NCBI RefSeq assembly: GCF_037975245.1
Contig: NC_092571.1
Span: 18,870,917-18,934,916, forward strand
Origin: Apostichopus japonicus
Lineage: Eukaryota; Echinodermata; Holothuroidea; Aspidochirotida; Stichopodidae
DNA length: 64,000 bases
Reading direction: 5' to 3'
Shown here: positions 48,559-62,058 of the stretch, in pieces
Position numbering within the stretch: position 1 is the stretch's first letter
Layout: each line of letters opens with the position of its first letter
Program-made: the position numbers and the translations under genes
Notes under the pieces: generated by a model
The model's database searches: none
What the model was told of the DNA's origin: nothing
The model's input: only the letters and a program-made list of their open reading frames with translations

Positions 48559-48950
48559 CTATGAATATTCAGCAGAATGAATATTCAACAGAATGAATAT
48601 TCAGCAGATTGATGGAGGGGTTTGGGTGAGGAGACACACAGACTGAATACACAGACTGAATACACACTTTCATACAGAATACTAAACCTGACTTAAAGAG
48701 CTATGAATATTCAACAGAATGAATATTCAGCAGATTGTGGGAGGGGTTTGGGTGAGGAGACACAGACTGAATACAAAGACTGAATACACACTTTCATACA
48801 GAATACTAAACCTGACTTAAAGAGCTATGAATATTCAACAGAATGAATATTCAGCAGATTGTGGGAGGGGTTTGGGTGAGGAGACACAGACTGAATACAC
48901 AGACTGAATACACACTTTCATACAGAATACTAAACCTGACTCACAGAGAC
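48559..48950. repeat. 114-152-bp tandem repeat, three copies
   Basis: CTATGAATATTCA begins copies at 48559, 48711 and 48825. Each includes GGGAGGGGTTTGGGTGAGGA (the first copy reads ATGGAGGGGTTTGGG) and CAGAATACTAAACCTGACT. The first copy is longer because of internal extra repeats. Confidence 0.85.
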
Positions 48951-50043
48951 TTAAAATTAATAATGAAACTTAACTTTAAATTGTCACTTTCCTATAAATA
49001 AAATGCTAAATCTTTTAAGGAAATACTGACAGGCATTGAAAACATCACCATGATAGAATTTATTTTTTTCTAAATATCTCAAATGTCTTTTGAAAACAGA
49101 TTTTGCTGATCCTACTGCTACACTTAACATTACAATTTCTTAGGATTAATAACAAGTCGATAAAATTAGTTCACTTCATAGGAATCACAGAGAAATTCTG
49201 GATTATTAGGGGCTTACTTTCCCTCTGAACAAAATGTAAACAATTAATTTAGCCATGAAATTTTAAACAAGTCAAAATTGTGTTATCACATAATACAGCA
49301 AGAGCTCCCACAATAAATATTTTACTGTGATTCAAAATTCAAGGTTGTGTTTCAACTTTGATTGTGATTGTACTTATAATAGAATCAATTTGGTTAATTT
49401 TGGCAATCATGAATAATCAGCGCTGATGAATAAATATCTCTTCATTGTCAAAAGGAAAAAAAAACACCCCAGGGATGCACTTTGTTGCAGAACTGAGAGA
49501 ATGCTTCATATTCCATCACTGAATGGTTAAACAAATAATATCAATTAATCAGTACTAAACGATTACAATTTATCTTGTTAGAGTAGGACACTAAGTTTCC
49601 ACTTTATAAATTACGGTATACAAAAGTTAATTTTCAGAATGCAGAACCAGACTTTGAAATGCTGTAGGACAAAATAGCAGTTCACTTAAGTGAAATGCTA
49701 ACTGTCACCACTGTCATTACCCCCCCTCCTCAACACCCCCCTCCTCAACACCCCCTCCTCCACACCCCTCCCCTCTCAACTACCTACACCTAACATTGGA
49801 GAGGATCAATATTACTTGTGATAAAATAAAATGTGATAAGACTTCTTCAGACCCTACGTCATCATCACTGCTTTGTTCATTCTACATAATTAACTTCAAT
49901 ATACTGATTTAATGAATACTCAAGCTTAATATTGATTCTATGTTAATGTTGAATACACTTAGAGACACCAACACTGATTCTACTTTATACCTGTAGCTGC
50001 TGCACCACCAAATAAAACCACAGTGCAGACATCTTACTGGTTA

Positions 50044-50405
50044 GCTATACCAAACTATTCAATGAAACGCATCCACAATCCTGAAGTAATTAAATATCTA
50101 TTTACTTATACCAAACTATTCAATGAAACCAATCCACAGTCCTGAAGTACTTTAGTATCTATTTACTTATACCAAACTATTCAATGAAACCAATCCACAG
50201 TCCTGGAGTACTTTAGTATATATTTACTTATACCAAACTATTCAATGAAACCAATCCACAGTCCTGGAGTACTTTAGTATATATTTACTTATACCAAACT
50301 ATTCAATGAAACCAATCCACAGTCCTGAAGTACTTTAATGTCTACTTACTTATACCAAACTATTCAATGAAACCAATCCACATTCCTGAAGTACTTTAAT
50401 GTCTG
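50044..50405. repeat. 61-bp tandem repeat, six copies
   Basis: Units contain TATACCAAACTATTCAATGA and CAATCCACAGTCCTGAAGTA, in strict 61-bp phase through the array. Confidence 0.9.
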
Positions 50406-51402
50406 CATAGATAGACAAATAAACCTTAAACTTGCTTCAAGTCTCCACCAATGTTGTGACTCACCTGTTACAGTTTTTACTAGTAATGACATTACTCCTA
50501 AACTAATCCTGGACATATCACTTTGCTTAATGATAATTCAAGTATGAACCCAACTGATAACTCTACAAGGATAGCATTTGTTCATCTGAAGGCCTTTGTG
50601 CCAAGAGGTCCCAAAGTATGTGTATCGACACTGATGTTGCGTACATGTCTGAGACCAAAAAGAAACATTTCTGTTTTGAGAAATTTTGGCACTATATTTC
50701 CAAGATTCATGAATTACAAATAATGAACACAGCAGACTGTCGCACTCACACAGAGTGAAACACTTGACATGTCTCGATCTAAGACTTGCTATGGTTAGGT
50801 TCAAGTAGCAGACTTGTAAAATCAGAACAAATATAATTATATCAGATCTCAAAACTTGTTGTTTCTATCACTTATAAACTAACTGGGGGATTCCTGATGC
50901 TGTAATAACAAGACACAGGTGATAATCCTGTCTCATTGAATGAACATGGAATAGCTTGTGAAGTTATGACATGATATATGTCTGAAAACCTCAACACCTG
51001 ATTGGCTGTAGTATTGAATGGTACTTGGACCAGTGTTATATTTACTTCATCCTTTTAGGTCTCTTTCTCATGAAAAGCACTGAATAGTTGAAAACACATT
51101 TTTTTGAGTCCGTGGACATGAATACCACAATGCATTAGGCAGAAGAGTCAGCAGTGATAATAAACTCCCATCATGCAGCACTAGAGTGTACCAAAGATCA
51201 CCCATCCTTGGGCTTTACAATCTTCAGAGATTTCAGGCCATCCATAGCAGCATCACTCATCTGTTGTGGAGGAAAAATACAGTCTTGTTTATTATGCGAA
51301 ATGGTATATACGTATAGTTTGGACCCATCACTTCAATCAGAAGCAAAAACTGATATAAGCGTGAGGGAAAGGCTCCCAATGCTAGTAAGTGTTCAACAAT
51401 GC

Positions 51403-53660
51403 CCTCCTAATGGACTAGCAGCTCATGGTGGGCAATAATGAACCATCTTAGCTAACACCACCTCCTAATGGACTAGCAGCAAATGGTGGGCAGTAATGAA
51501 CCATCTTAGCTAACACCACCTCCTAAAGGACAAGCAGCTCATGGTGGGCAATAATGAACCATCTTAGCTAACACCACCTCCTAAAGGACTAGCAGCTCAT
51601 GGTGGGCAATAATGAACCATCTTAGCTAACACCACCTCCTAATGGACTAGCAGCTCATGGTTAGCAGTAATGAAACAGCTCAGCTAACACCACCTCCTAA
51701 TGGACTAGCAGCTCATGGTGGGCAGTAATAATCCATCTTAGCTAACACCACCTCCTAATGGACTAGCAGCAAATGGTGGGCAGTAATGAACCATCTTAGC
51801 TAACACCACCTCCTAAAGGACTAGCAGCTCATGGTGGGCAGTAATGAACCATCTTAGCTAACACCACCTCCTAATGGACTAGCAGCTCATGGTGGGCAGT
51901 AATGAACCATCTTAGCTAACACCACCTCCTAATGGACTAGCAGCTCATGGTTAGCAGTAATGAACCATCTCAGCTAACACCACCTACTAATGGACTAGCA
52001 GCTAATGGTGGGCAGTAATGAACCATCTTAGCTAACACCACCTCCTAAAGGACTAGCAGCTCATGGTGGGCAGTAATGAACCATCTCAGCTAACACCACC
52101 TCCTAATGGACTAGCAGCTCATGGTGGGCAGTAATGAACCATCTCAGCTAACACCACCTCCTAAAGGACTAGCAGCTCATGGTGGGCAGTAATGAACCAT
52201 CTCAGCTAACACCACCTCCTAATGGACTAGCAGCTAATGGTGGGCAGTAATGAACCATCTTAGCTAACACCACCTCCTAATGGACTAGCAGCTCATGGTT
52301 AGCAGTAATGAACCATCTCAGCTAACACCACCTCCTAATGGACTAGCAGCTCATGGTGGGCAGTAATAATCCATCTTAGCTAACACCACATCCTAATGGA
52401 CTAGCAGCTCATGGTGGGCAATAATGAACCATCTTAGCTAACACCACCTCCTAATGGACTAGCAGCTCATGGTTAGCAGTAATGAACCATCTTAGCTAAC
52501 ACCACCTCCTAAAGGACTAGCAGCTCATGGTTAGCAGTAATGAAACATCTCAGCTAACACCACCTCCTAATGGACTAGCAGCTCATGGTGGGCAGTAATA
52601 ATCCATCTTAGCTAACACCACCTCCTAATGGACTAGCAGCTCATGGTGGGCAGTAATGAACCATCTTAGCTAACACCACCTCCTAAAGGACTAGCAGCTC
52701 ATGGTGGGCAGTAATGAACCATCTCAGCTAACACCACCTCCTAATGGACTAGCAGCAAATGGTGGGCAGTAATGAACCCTCTTAGCTAACACCACCTCCT
52801 AATGGACTAGCAGCTAATGGTGGGCAGTAATGAACCATCTTAGCTAACACCACCTCCTAATGGACTAGCAGCTCATGGTTAGCAGTAATGAACCATCTCA
52901 GCTAACACCACCTCCTAATGGACTAGCAGCTCATGGTGGGCAGTAATAATCCATCTTAGCTAACACCACATCCTAATGGACTAGCAGCTCATGGTGGGCA
53001 ATAATGAACCATCTTAGCTAACACCACCTCCTAATGGACTAGCAGCTCATGGTTAGCAGTAATGAACCATCTTAGCTAACACCACCTCCTAAAGGACTAG
53101 CAGCTCATGGTTAGCAGTAATGAAACATCTCAGCTAACACCACCTCCTAATGGACTAGCAGCTCATGGTGGGCAGTAATAATCCATCTTAGCTAACACCA
53201 CCTCCTAATGGACTAGCAGCTCATGGTGGGCAGTAATGAACCATCTTAGCTAACACCACCTCCTAAAGGACTAGCAGCTCATGGTGGGCAGTAATGAACC
53301 ATCTCAGCTAACACCACCTCCTAATGGACTAGCAGCAAATGGTGGGCAGTAATAATCCATCTTAGCTAACACCACCTCCTAATGGACTAGCAGCTCATGG
53401 TGGGCAGTAATGAACCATCTTAGCTAACACCACCTCCTAATGGACTAGCAGCAAATGGTGGGCAGTAATGAACCATCTCAGCTAACACCACCTCCTAATG
53501 GACTAGCAGCAAATGGTGGGCAGTAATGAACCATCTTAGCTAACACCACCTCCTAAAGGACTAGCAGCTCATGGTGGGCAATAATGAACCATCTTAGCTA
53601 ACACCACCTCCTAATGGACTAGTAGCTAATGGTGGGCAATAATGAACCATCTTAGCTAAC
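51403..53660. repeat. 58-bp minisatellite, about 39 copies, with a ten-unit (580-bp) higher-order block
   Basis: The unit contains CACCTCCTAATGGACTAGCA and GCTCATGGTGGGCAGTAATG. Variants are AAAGG for AATGG, TTAGCAG for GGGCAG, and AATAATCC for AATGAACC. The rare ACACCACATCC variant occurs at 52384 and 52964, 580 bp apart. The order of variants from 52211 to 52760 is repeated at 52791-53340. Confidence 0.93.
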
Positions 53661-55132
53661 TTTGGATTTAATTTTCATTTAGAAAGTCTGTTTGACATGG
53701 CAAAACAGTAGATTTTTCAGGATGAAAGGCCCATCCTTTTGTTGCTGGACAAGGCTGGAATTAAAGAACATCTTCTGACACTACTTAAATCCACTGAACT
53801 TAACTATTGCTAATTGATCAACAACTAATTCTTCAAAATAAATTAAGTTGTTATTAATGAAACATCTGCATTTCTTATATAGTTCACAATCAATGTTAGG
53901 CTTTTGGCACCCATAATATTTTTGCCCTGCTTTGTTTAGAAGATATTTTTTCTGTGAAACCTTTTGTCAAAGATCTTTTTAAGATAAATTTCTTAGAAGA
54001 TCTCCTTATATTTCCTTTTATAAGACTCCTTGATTTGGTTGTTTCTAGTTGGTTCTCAGTCTCTTATGGTGTTTTGTTCACATACTTCCCACATGACTCT
54101 TCCTGTGTTTAGCTTGGTCTTGACAGTAGGTATTTCATTGCTACGAAACCTTACATTGTTTACCATGTACACTATCAACTATATCTTCTCCCAAAATATG
54201 AATAATCAGCCCAGACAGCTAATCATAAAAGCAACTCATACCTACTATGCACATCCAACCTAGGTACATACCATATCCCCCACCCCACCCCCAATATAAC
54301 ATATTTGATCAAATTTCCCCATGTAAAGAAACAATCATATTATCTTAAATGCTAACTTCTGTAAAGCAAAATTATCTTCTTTGATCTGTACTAGCATCAT
54401 CTTTGAGTAAGATGGATACCATACAATATATCAATTTTCTCTATATGAAATATTAAATCTTTCTTAGAGCTGTACATAACTACCTCCAGATATCTGCTCG
54501 ACCCTTCACAATGCCCATTACCACCTCCTCTTCCCATGCCCCCTTCCACTCACTTCTCATAGTGAGGCTATGGTTTGGGAAAAATTCATATTTGGTCATC
54601 TCCAATGGCCCTGATATCCTTCAACCTGCCTCTCAAATTCCTCCCCCTTTCCCTCCCCCCCCATTTCTCCCTGTCTCCCCCCCATCCCAACATTTAACCT
54701 GTAGCAATACAGTCACTGATACATACAAGTTGAAATAAAAGCACTGCTTGACTATAAAATTCATATAATTGCAACAAATTACATGCATTGGATACAAAAT
54801 AAGTGTTAATAATGAATTAAAGAAAAGCGGGAGACTGGAAGCTGAAAATTATTACATATTTGCAGAATCACATGCAAAAAGAAATGCAAAAGAAATAATA
54901 ATTGTGAGAAAACAAAAGTGTGAAAGTGATTAGCGATAATGGTTGCTTCTGGTTATTTTTTTACTATATTTGGCACAGTTTTACTTTTAAAGGCTGCTAA
55001 TGCTTCATTTCTCCTACATGAGTGTCTGAAGCAATGAGGTTGTTTTTAATTTATACCCTTTCATCTTCAAGCTTATTTTCTTGTAATGTTTGATGAAAGA
55101 AATTTCATATAGCACAAAGGGGTTGTTACCCA

Positions 55133-55511
55133 CTATGGAGGTTCTCACCTCATTTTGGAGGTAATCTTACCTCATTTTGGAGGTAATCTTACCTCATTTT
55201 GGAGGTAATCTTACCTCATATTGGAGGTAATCTTACCTCATATTGGAGGTAATCTTACCTCATATTGGAGGTAATCTTACCTCATATTGGAGGTAATCTT
55301 ACCTCATATTGGAGGTAATCTTACCTCATATTGGAGGTAATCTTACCTCATATTGGAGGTAATCTTACCTCATATTGGAGGTCGTTGCCTCATATTGGAG
55401 GTCGTTGCCTCATATTGGAGGTCGTTGCCTCATATTGGAGGTCGTTGCCTCATATTGGAGGTCGTTGCCTCATATTGGAGGTCGTTGCCTCATATTGGAG
55501 GTTGTTGCCTC
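55133..55511. repeat. 22-bp minisatellite changing to a 20-bp unit
   Basis: About ten 22-bp units (GGAGGTAATCTTACCTCAT plus ATT) are followed from 55381 by seven 20-bp units (GGAGGTCGTTGCCTCATATT). Each 22-bp unit holds the inverted repeat GAGGTAATCTTACCTC, which the 20-bp unit has largely lost. Confidence 0.93.
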
Positions 55512-56008
55512 GTTTATGAGATGTTCCCATCTAATACTTATATCAAACATGTCCCCATCTAATATTCTTATTGGATAAGTCTTCATTTAATATTCTCATT
55601 GTATAAATCCCCAATCTTATATGCTAATGAGACGTCCATCAAATACTCTTCTTAGAAAGACACATTTAGTTATGATATGAGCTTTTTACATGTTTAAAAA
55701 CACTTTTGCCAACGAGGAAACGAAACAATGTTAGTGGAGACAAACGAAATATGACAACGTGATGATGATGATGAGCATGGTTATGTGCAGTTTAGTGATT
55801 ATTGCATATGCAACAGCTGTGCATGCATACATTACATGGAATGCCAAATTAATGAAGGAGGCTTTAGGTCGCCAGAATTCCTTTGATACTGTATTTTGTG
55901 AGTTTCCAATATGTTTTTGAGAAATTTTGCTTTGGCTAATGAATCTCGAAAGAGCAGAATTGCCAATAATTGGAGTAAAGAGGATATAAATTGTAATGTG
56001 ACCTCAAT

Positions 56009-56014
56009 TTTATT
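56009..56014 (-). terminator. Candidate Dishevelled polyadenylation signal
   Basis: TTTATT on the plus strand is AATAAA on the minus strand, 412 bp after the Dishevelled stop. It is a reasonable but untested signal. Confidence 0.35.
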
Positions 56015-56425
56015 TGTTGTAACAATATTATGTGGTGCATTTTTACACCCCTAATTATCATGTGAGTGTGTTTCCATGGAGAATGACAGAACACATACAT
56101 TCTATATAAACAGACAAGAGTGGTTTCCACAGGAAACTCTCAGAATGGATATTATCACTACCATGAAAATGATGGGTTATAGTTTGAATTCAAACATCAC
56201 TTTCAAAGCATTCTTGGGAGATGCTCTCATTTTGTCAAACAATTCTAAAGAAGGAAGGATACTTCAATCTCGTCATGCCTCGACATAAAAAGGTGAAAAA
56301 CAAGATGAAATCAGAAGTGTTTCTGCTAGTCACCACCAAAAATTGTTTTGAAAGAAGTGATCTTGGCCAGTAAGATTTTGCTTTGGCAAACTCACAGAGG
56401 TTGTTAATGACTAGGAATATTATTG

Positions 56426-59400
56426 TCACATGACATCCACAAAGAATTCTGACGGATTGCCCATAGCCATTCGGAAGGACTGTCTACTCGCAGACAAGTC
56501 TTCAGTCATTAGGCCAAGCTGACGAGGATGAGGAGGAGGATGAGGAGGGGGTAACTCGCCTCTGGTGGATCCATCACCTAACTGACTGGGAGCTCGGCTG
56601 CCACTGATGATGGAGGCTTGGTCTGAGTCGTTACCGCTTCCTGAACTACCTTTACTCCTCGCTTTGGCTGCTTCTTTCCTCTCTTGGCTGTGAGTAGAGC
56701 CTGTACTCCCTGGAACGAAAGCAAAATATCAACTTTGTAATAATACTTTACTGGTAGAAGACAGTCCGCATCCGGTACAGAGAGGTCAGGCATTGGTTGT
56801 ACCTCATTAACAAAAACAGTTTGATTAATTTCCTTTACAACTGATGTAACACCCTCAACTCACACAGGTTTATTTCCTTTTTACATCACATCAGCAAGAA
56901 TTCAATCCCTGATTCACTTTTAACTCACAAAGATTAATATTTTACTTCCTTTTAATGTTAGTTCATCTAAGGAAGAGAGGCTGGACACAAAAACCAAACA
57001 CAACTTGATCCACTCTGAACCCCTGACCCCTTGCATCATCGAGACTGTTAGCATGTGATCTTGATGCTGTTGCTTCAAGTGAGACAACTTAAAACAGTGC
57101 TCTGCATTTCACAACACACCACCAAAGCGATATCAACCATGAAGGTCTAAAGTATTATTTTTTTACTTAAAGCACACTAATGTGAAGTACAATATGATAA
57201 AATCATGAGCAAGTATTATTCCCCTTCACAAAGATTGACAAATGAAAAGTCCAGATGTAAACAAAGCTCCTAGACTGTCTCCTGTTTGCAATAGCGCTGT
57301 GACATCAGTAAAATAAACTTACCCAAAACCTGATTATTAATGACTACAATCAACTACTAAGTATTTTCAATGCATTTAATTCTTCTCTGAATATTCATGA
57401 CTATCTCTCTTATTCTGAGTATTAACCATGTGTAACTTTCATCATCACACAGCATCTCCACTGAGCATATTCAGAGCACATCCAGTGGCATCAAACATCT
57501 ACACACAACTAGTTTACATAAATACTATTCATATTTCCAATGAATATTCATATCCAATATTTCAATAATCATATCAGCCTACCTCCACTGCCACTTCCAA
57601 TGCTGGTGCCTCCAAAACTGGTGTAACTCTGACTATCAAAGCTGGTATAACCAGTGGTGACGGGTGCCTGCTGGTAGGGTACGGTACCACCTGGAGGTAG
57701 CCAATGGGGAGGTTGGTGAGGGAGAGGTCCTAAGGTATCCTGGTCAGCTTCTGCATCATCTCCTAGCGACAGAGCTGCCATGTCTACAAGAGACAATACA
57801 ACAATTAATTGTCTGTTAATTATTAATCTGCCATAATGACACACTGAGCTGACCACCAACCATATCTGTACACTTGCCTTTAATCAGAGTGGTGCTACAA
57901 GAGACTTGTCTTGATGGTATTTTATGAGAAAAGATGATAAAAATACAAAACAGTTGAAGATGAAAGTACTCACTGGATCTTACCAATTCCTTGGAAAGAT
58001 GAAGCAAATCATACCAATGTATTAATCTAATATATAGAATGCAAGCGATGAAACACTCCCTAAAACAGCTACTTCATCATCCAAGGTTGTGTTTACTTCT
58101 CTCCTAATAACTAGAAAAGTATGTTTTGCCTTATGAGACCCCTACAAACACAATATCACCACCTCCCCCCACCCACCCCCAATGCCTCCCAACCAGCATA
58201 AAGAATGTAAAAGGGAAGGCTTGTCACTTACTGCCACATAGATCTCCGAATACGTAGTAGCACTGTTCAGAGAAGGTGATTTTATTGACAGTGTGCCTGA
58301 TAAAGTTTGCCTTGAGCAGGTTGCATGCATATTTACGAGCATCCCTTCTGTCTTGAAAGCCCTCAACGTGTTGGAATAGCCATTCAACTACGTCAGAACC
58401 TGCCGGAGAGTGAAAACAACATTTTATGTTTTTTACTCTTATTATGTTTGCTTGTGTATGTGTGTATCTATATTAAGGCAAGGAGGGTTGTACTCATAAA
58501 GGACATGGGGACTGTTGATTCTTGGAAAGGAAATAATATTAACATATTAACAACACTGGTTCTCTTTAAGAGATACAACTTCTGCAATCTGCAAAATATT
58601 AACTACTGAAACACAGAGGAGCTCCTTGAAGATTACAGGTTCTACACAACACAGCTTCATAAAGTTGTGTTAGATGTTGTCTAATGCTGTTTAACTGGTC
58701 TAACAAGAATCAGACTGTTGGGTAACTTCAAGACTGGAGATTTTTATTCCCAAATATTGATTTCTTCACGTCAACTTTAAGACAACATCAACAATTACAT
58801 AACCAAGCTGTGACACCACAGAACGATGCAATTTTTTAGTTAAAGCTTATATATTACATACATTTAATTCGTAAAAAAAAGTGACAATTGGATGAACATG
58901 TAAACAATGAATATCAATACTTGAAGAGCTCATTGAAAATCTCGTTAATAACATCAACTTACCTAGGAAAGCGTTTGGGATGGTAATTTTGAGCCACATT
59001 CTGTCCCTGATGTCGAGGCCAGAGTCGGGGACTGCCATTGCTCTGGCTATTGTGGCCATATCTGTGTTGATAGTTAATTTAGTATATTCTTCTAAACCCC
59101 CTACAGGTAAAGAAAAACAAAAATGAATATATCATATCTAACCGGCATTTATATTTCATGGCCAGAGAGAAGATCCATCATAACTAGAACAAACACTTAC
59201 ATCTGAAGATGGACCAACTATCTCTTAATTGATTAGCCTTAACTACAGTAGCTCTGAAAATGTAGGTTTGCAAAAGTCTGAACAAATAGAATACAATAAG
59301 GGTGTAAGTGGGTGTACCTTGACATCCTCTGATTATGTATACTTACAGCACCTCTGAGCATGTTTAACTACCGCACCTTCAATCATGTAAATACTAAAGG

Positions 59401-61836
59401 CAAAAATATTCTTCTGTGGGATCAAATATGCTAATCTCAGGGAACCAACATAGGTTTGAGATTAGATGGGTGGGGGAGAGGGCCATGCAGACCAGTGTTA
59501 ACTGGTGCAGAAATTGGCAGTACCACTTCTGGGCCATCCCCTTCCCTGGTCCCTCCTTGGAGTTTTCAGAACTGAATCACACAGAGCTTTAAATTCTATC
59601 AGCCAAGGCCTATATAGTGGGTATGTCCTCTCCTTGGATATAAATATTCATAGATTTAATACTCACTTTCTGATTCCGGTAATGAACTTGAGATCGATGA
59701 TGATGTCATGGAAGTCATGGAAGGACTGAGGGCACCACCTCTATTCTGATAGTCAACGACTGAAACAACAAACAAACAATACCTCCATTGCAATTTCATT
59801 TCCAAACCACAAACCATTTATTATTTAACTTTAATTTTGAATAACAATATTTATCAAGATTTTTTTTGTTTTATGAAACTTAAAGAATTTCAGTCAGTTT
59901 TGCAATCAAACACAAAATGGCAAAGTTGTTAAAAAACTTACCTTTCATGGCATTTGTATGTGCGACCCACGCACCAGGATCAATGGGTCTAACTGGCTCA
60001 CCTACCACAAGAAAAGTAAGATACCATTACGTGACTTATAGCGAGCATGATGCCATTGTGGTAAATATTCAATGAATATTCATTAAGATTACAAACACAG
60101 GGTATATGATAATGGAATGTTACTAGGACTCCCCGCGATGCAGATTTATCACTATCTGAACAATGGAACAAGACTCATAAACTATCGCTGACATCAAGTA
60201 TTGAGTTGAGAAGTATTTGACATCTTGTGGACACCAATCAGCATCAAGAGGTTGACAACAGAGTTAAATGGTCAGGACACAGAGGGATATGACACAGGAC
60301 ACAGAGGGAGACAACAAAAGAGTCTGTTAAATGGTCAGGACACAGAGGAAGACCTATGTTTATATGTTTTAATTTTTAAAATGCTGCAAGTGCATCATAA
60401 AACTCCATCAAAGAGGAGAGCTCCATCAAAGAGCATATCCAACATCAGAGAGCTTGTTCAATTCAGTTCTGATCACATTAACACAAGATACCTTCAATTT
60501 CTTCACCAAAGTGACAAAACTTGAAATACAATAAACATAAGAGGATGACATTTTTTCAGCAAGAATGCTACCAACAATTAAGGGGTCAATGAGCCCCATG
60601 GCTGAGGAAATCTGGTAAATCAAGACAGAACAATCTTGACAGAGTGGCGGAACACTCTCATAAATCCTACGAATGAAGATTAAAATGTGGGATCATGATC
60701 AATGACAAACAGCCTCTGTAAGCAGCCTCTTTAAATGAGGAGCACTTCAAAATCAACAGAAGAATTATGAGTGACATGTTGCTTCCAGTACTGCCATATT
60801 TAATATTTGATCTTAATACAAGCAAGTCTTGGTATGCAGGTCTCTCCATACCAATAAGACACCCTTGGCATTATTAGAACAGAAGCTGTCACCAGTGGGT
60901 TGCTCTGAGATCTTGAATGTAAACAAATGAAGGCAAACTGCCAGCATGTCATCAACTCTCAGGGTTGAGTAGTCCAATTTGATAGCAACAATAACCTCTC
61001 AAGTTCAAATCGTATTTTTTATCTTCTTTTAGCCCAAGCCTTAGTTACAATCCTGTTTGGATCACTAGCCAAAACATTTCGGTGACAAGCATGGCTAGGA
61101 AGGACATAGGAACAGCCCATATTTTCAAGGGAGTTACATTCCATCTCTTTAACATGAGCTCAAACAAGAGAACCCCTTATAAGAACTGCTGACATTTAAC
61201 AGAGCTACATAACCCCAGAATCATTGCAGAATAGCAAGTCATTTCAAATGAAGGTGAATTCCAACTCATCATTCCTACTCTTTAACATGAGATAATCTAT
61301 GTGACATCTCCTTATGATATAGTCTGGTTACTAAATTAAAATTATTACTACAGTCTTAAAGGCCCACTGCATAGTACCACCCACAGTACTAGTGCATTGT
61401 TACTACAATCCTGCATGGCATGTGCAATCAACCAGTAGTGTGCCTAGTAACTTGATCATAACATCAGCCCAGATTCTGTTATGTCAATTAGGCTAGATCT
61501 ACATATACACATATGCTAGATTGTGTTGCAAATATAGAATAAGTGTCAAAATATATTTTAAGAAATGTAACCAAGAATCAGGAACTTAACCATGTGTCTA
61601 TAACATAATCATTTATGAATGTTTGTGTGTATGTGTATGTATGTACTACAATGCATTAAGTATATATGCATTGCGTAGGTGCATTACAAGCAGAATCAGC
61701 TGCTGTAGGAAAGACGTAACAACATAACCAAAGAGCAAGCACAACAATGAGAGGAAGTTGAGACTCACTTCTAGGAATGGTGAAGTAACCCTTAGGTGTA
61801 GGATCCCAACATTTGGCAACAACTAATTTGATTGGA
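56426..61836 (-). CDS. DVL: Segment polarity protein dishevelled homologue (DVL), 3' seven exons, partial
   Basis: Dishevelled relays Wnt signals from Frizzled to beta-catenin and planar polarity pathways. Exons in transcript order: 61836-61769, 60001-59942, 59759-59667, 59100-58963, 58399-58232, 57783-57583, 56709-56426 (stop TGA). They give 336 residues. The first exon is the end of the PDZ domain ([19 protein letters not shown]). [11 protein letters not shown] follows, then a Ser-rich linker. The DEP domain starts at [19 protein letters not shown] and ends near [10 protein letters not shown]. The tail has [13 protein letters not shown], a Ser/Gly region, PPPHPPPHP and the conserved end [20 protein letters not shown]. 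In mouse Dvl1 that C-terminus can bind its own PDZ domain. The DEP lysine of MWLK (Dvl1 K434) and the Asp of SDVV (D445) are kept; D448 is Glu. The DIX domain and most of PDZ lie outside the window. Which vertebrate paralogue is closest is not determined. Confidence 0.95.
60002..61768 (-). other. DVL: Dishevelled intron between the PDZ-end exon and the next exon
   Basis: 1.8 kb without a recognised exon. It contains a short imperfect tandem of AAATGGTCAGGACACAGAGG near 60267-60350 and otherwise AT-rich DNA. Confidence 0.5.
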
Positions 61837-61899
61837 CTGTGGAAACAAACAAAGAAGAAACAAGTTGTCAAATATGAGTGTTGCATTAAATGCATAGCA

Positions 61900-62058
61900 A
61901 CGTACACCAACAGTAATATGTTAATGTAAAACAACAGTAATTTGTTAATGTAAACAAACATTAATGTGTTAATGTAAACCAACAGTAATATGTTAATGTA
62001 AACCAACAGTAATATGTTAATGTAAACCAAAAGTAATATGTTCATGTAAACTAACAGC
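61900..62058. repeat. About 20-bp minisatellite, left part (interrupted by the hAT-like element)
   Basis: Units read AACAGTAATATGTTAATGTAAAC with variants, about seven copies. The array resumes at 63728 after the element at 62059-63727. Confidence 0.85.

Larger units (their letters stand above)
47050..56425. other. Convergent intergenic region between SH3BP5 paralogue and Dishevelled
   Basis: These 9.4 kb lie between two genes pointing at each other. Five tandem arrays are present, the largest being the 58-bp satellite at 51403-53660. Short open frames here show no protein-like composition or family motif, and no exon was recognised. Confidence 0.6.

Noticed and set aside
51154-51438. 94-codon frame running into the 58-bp array
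   Set aside because: Ends in the repeat and has no family similarity; not supported as a gene.
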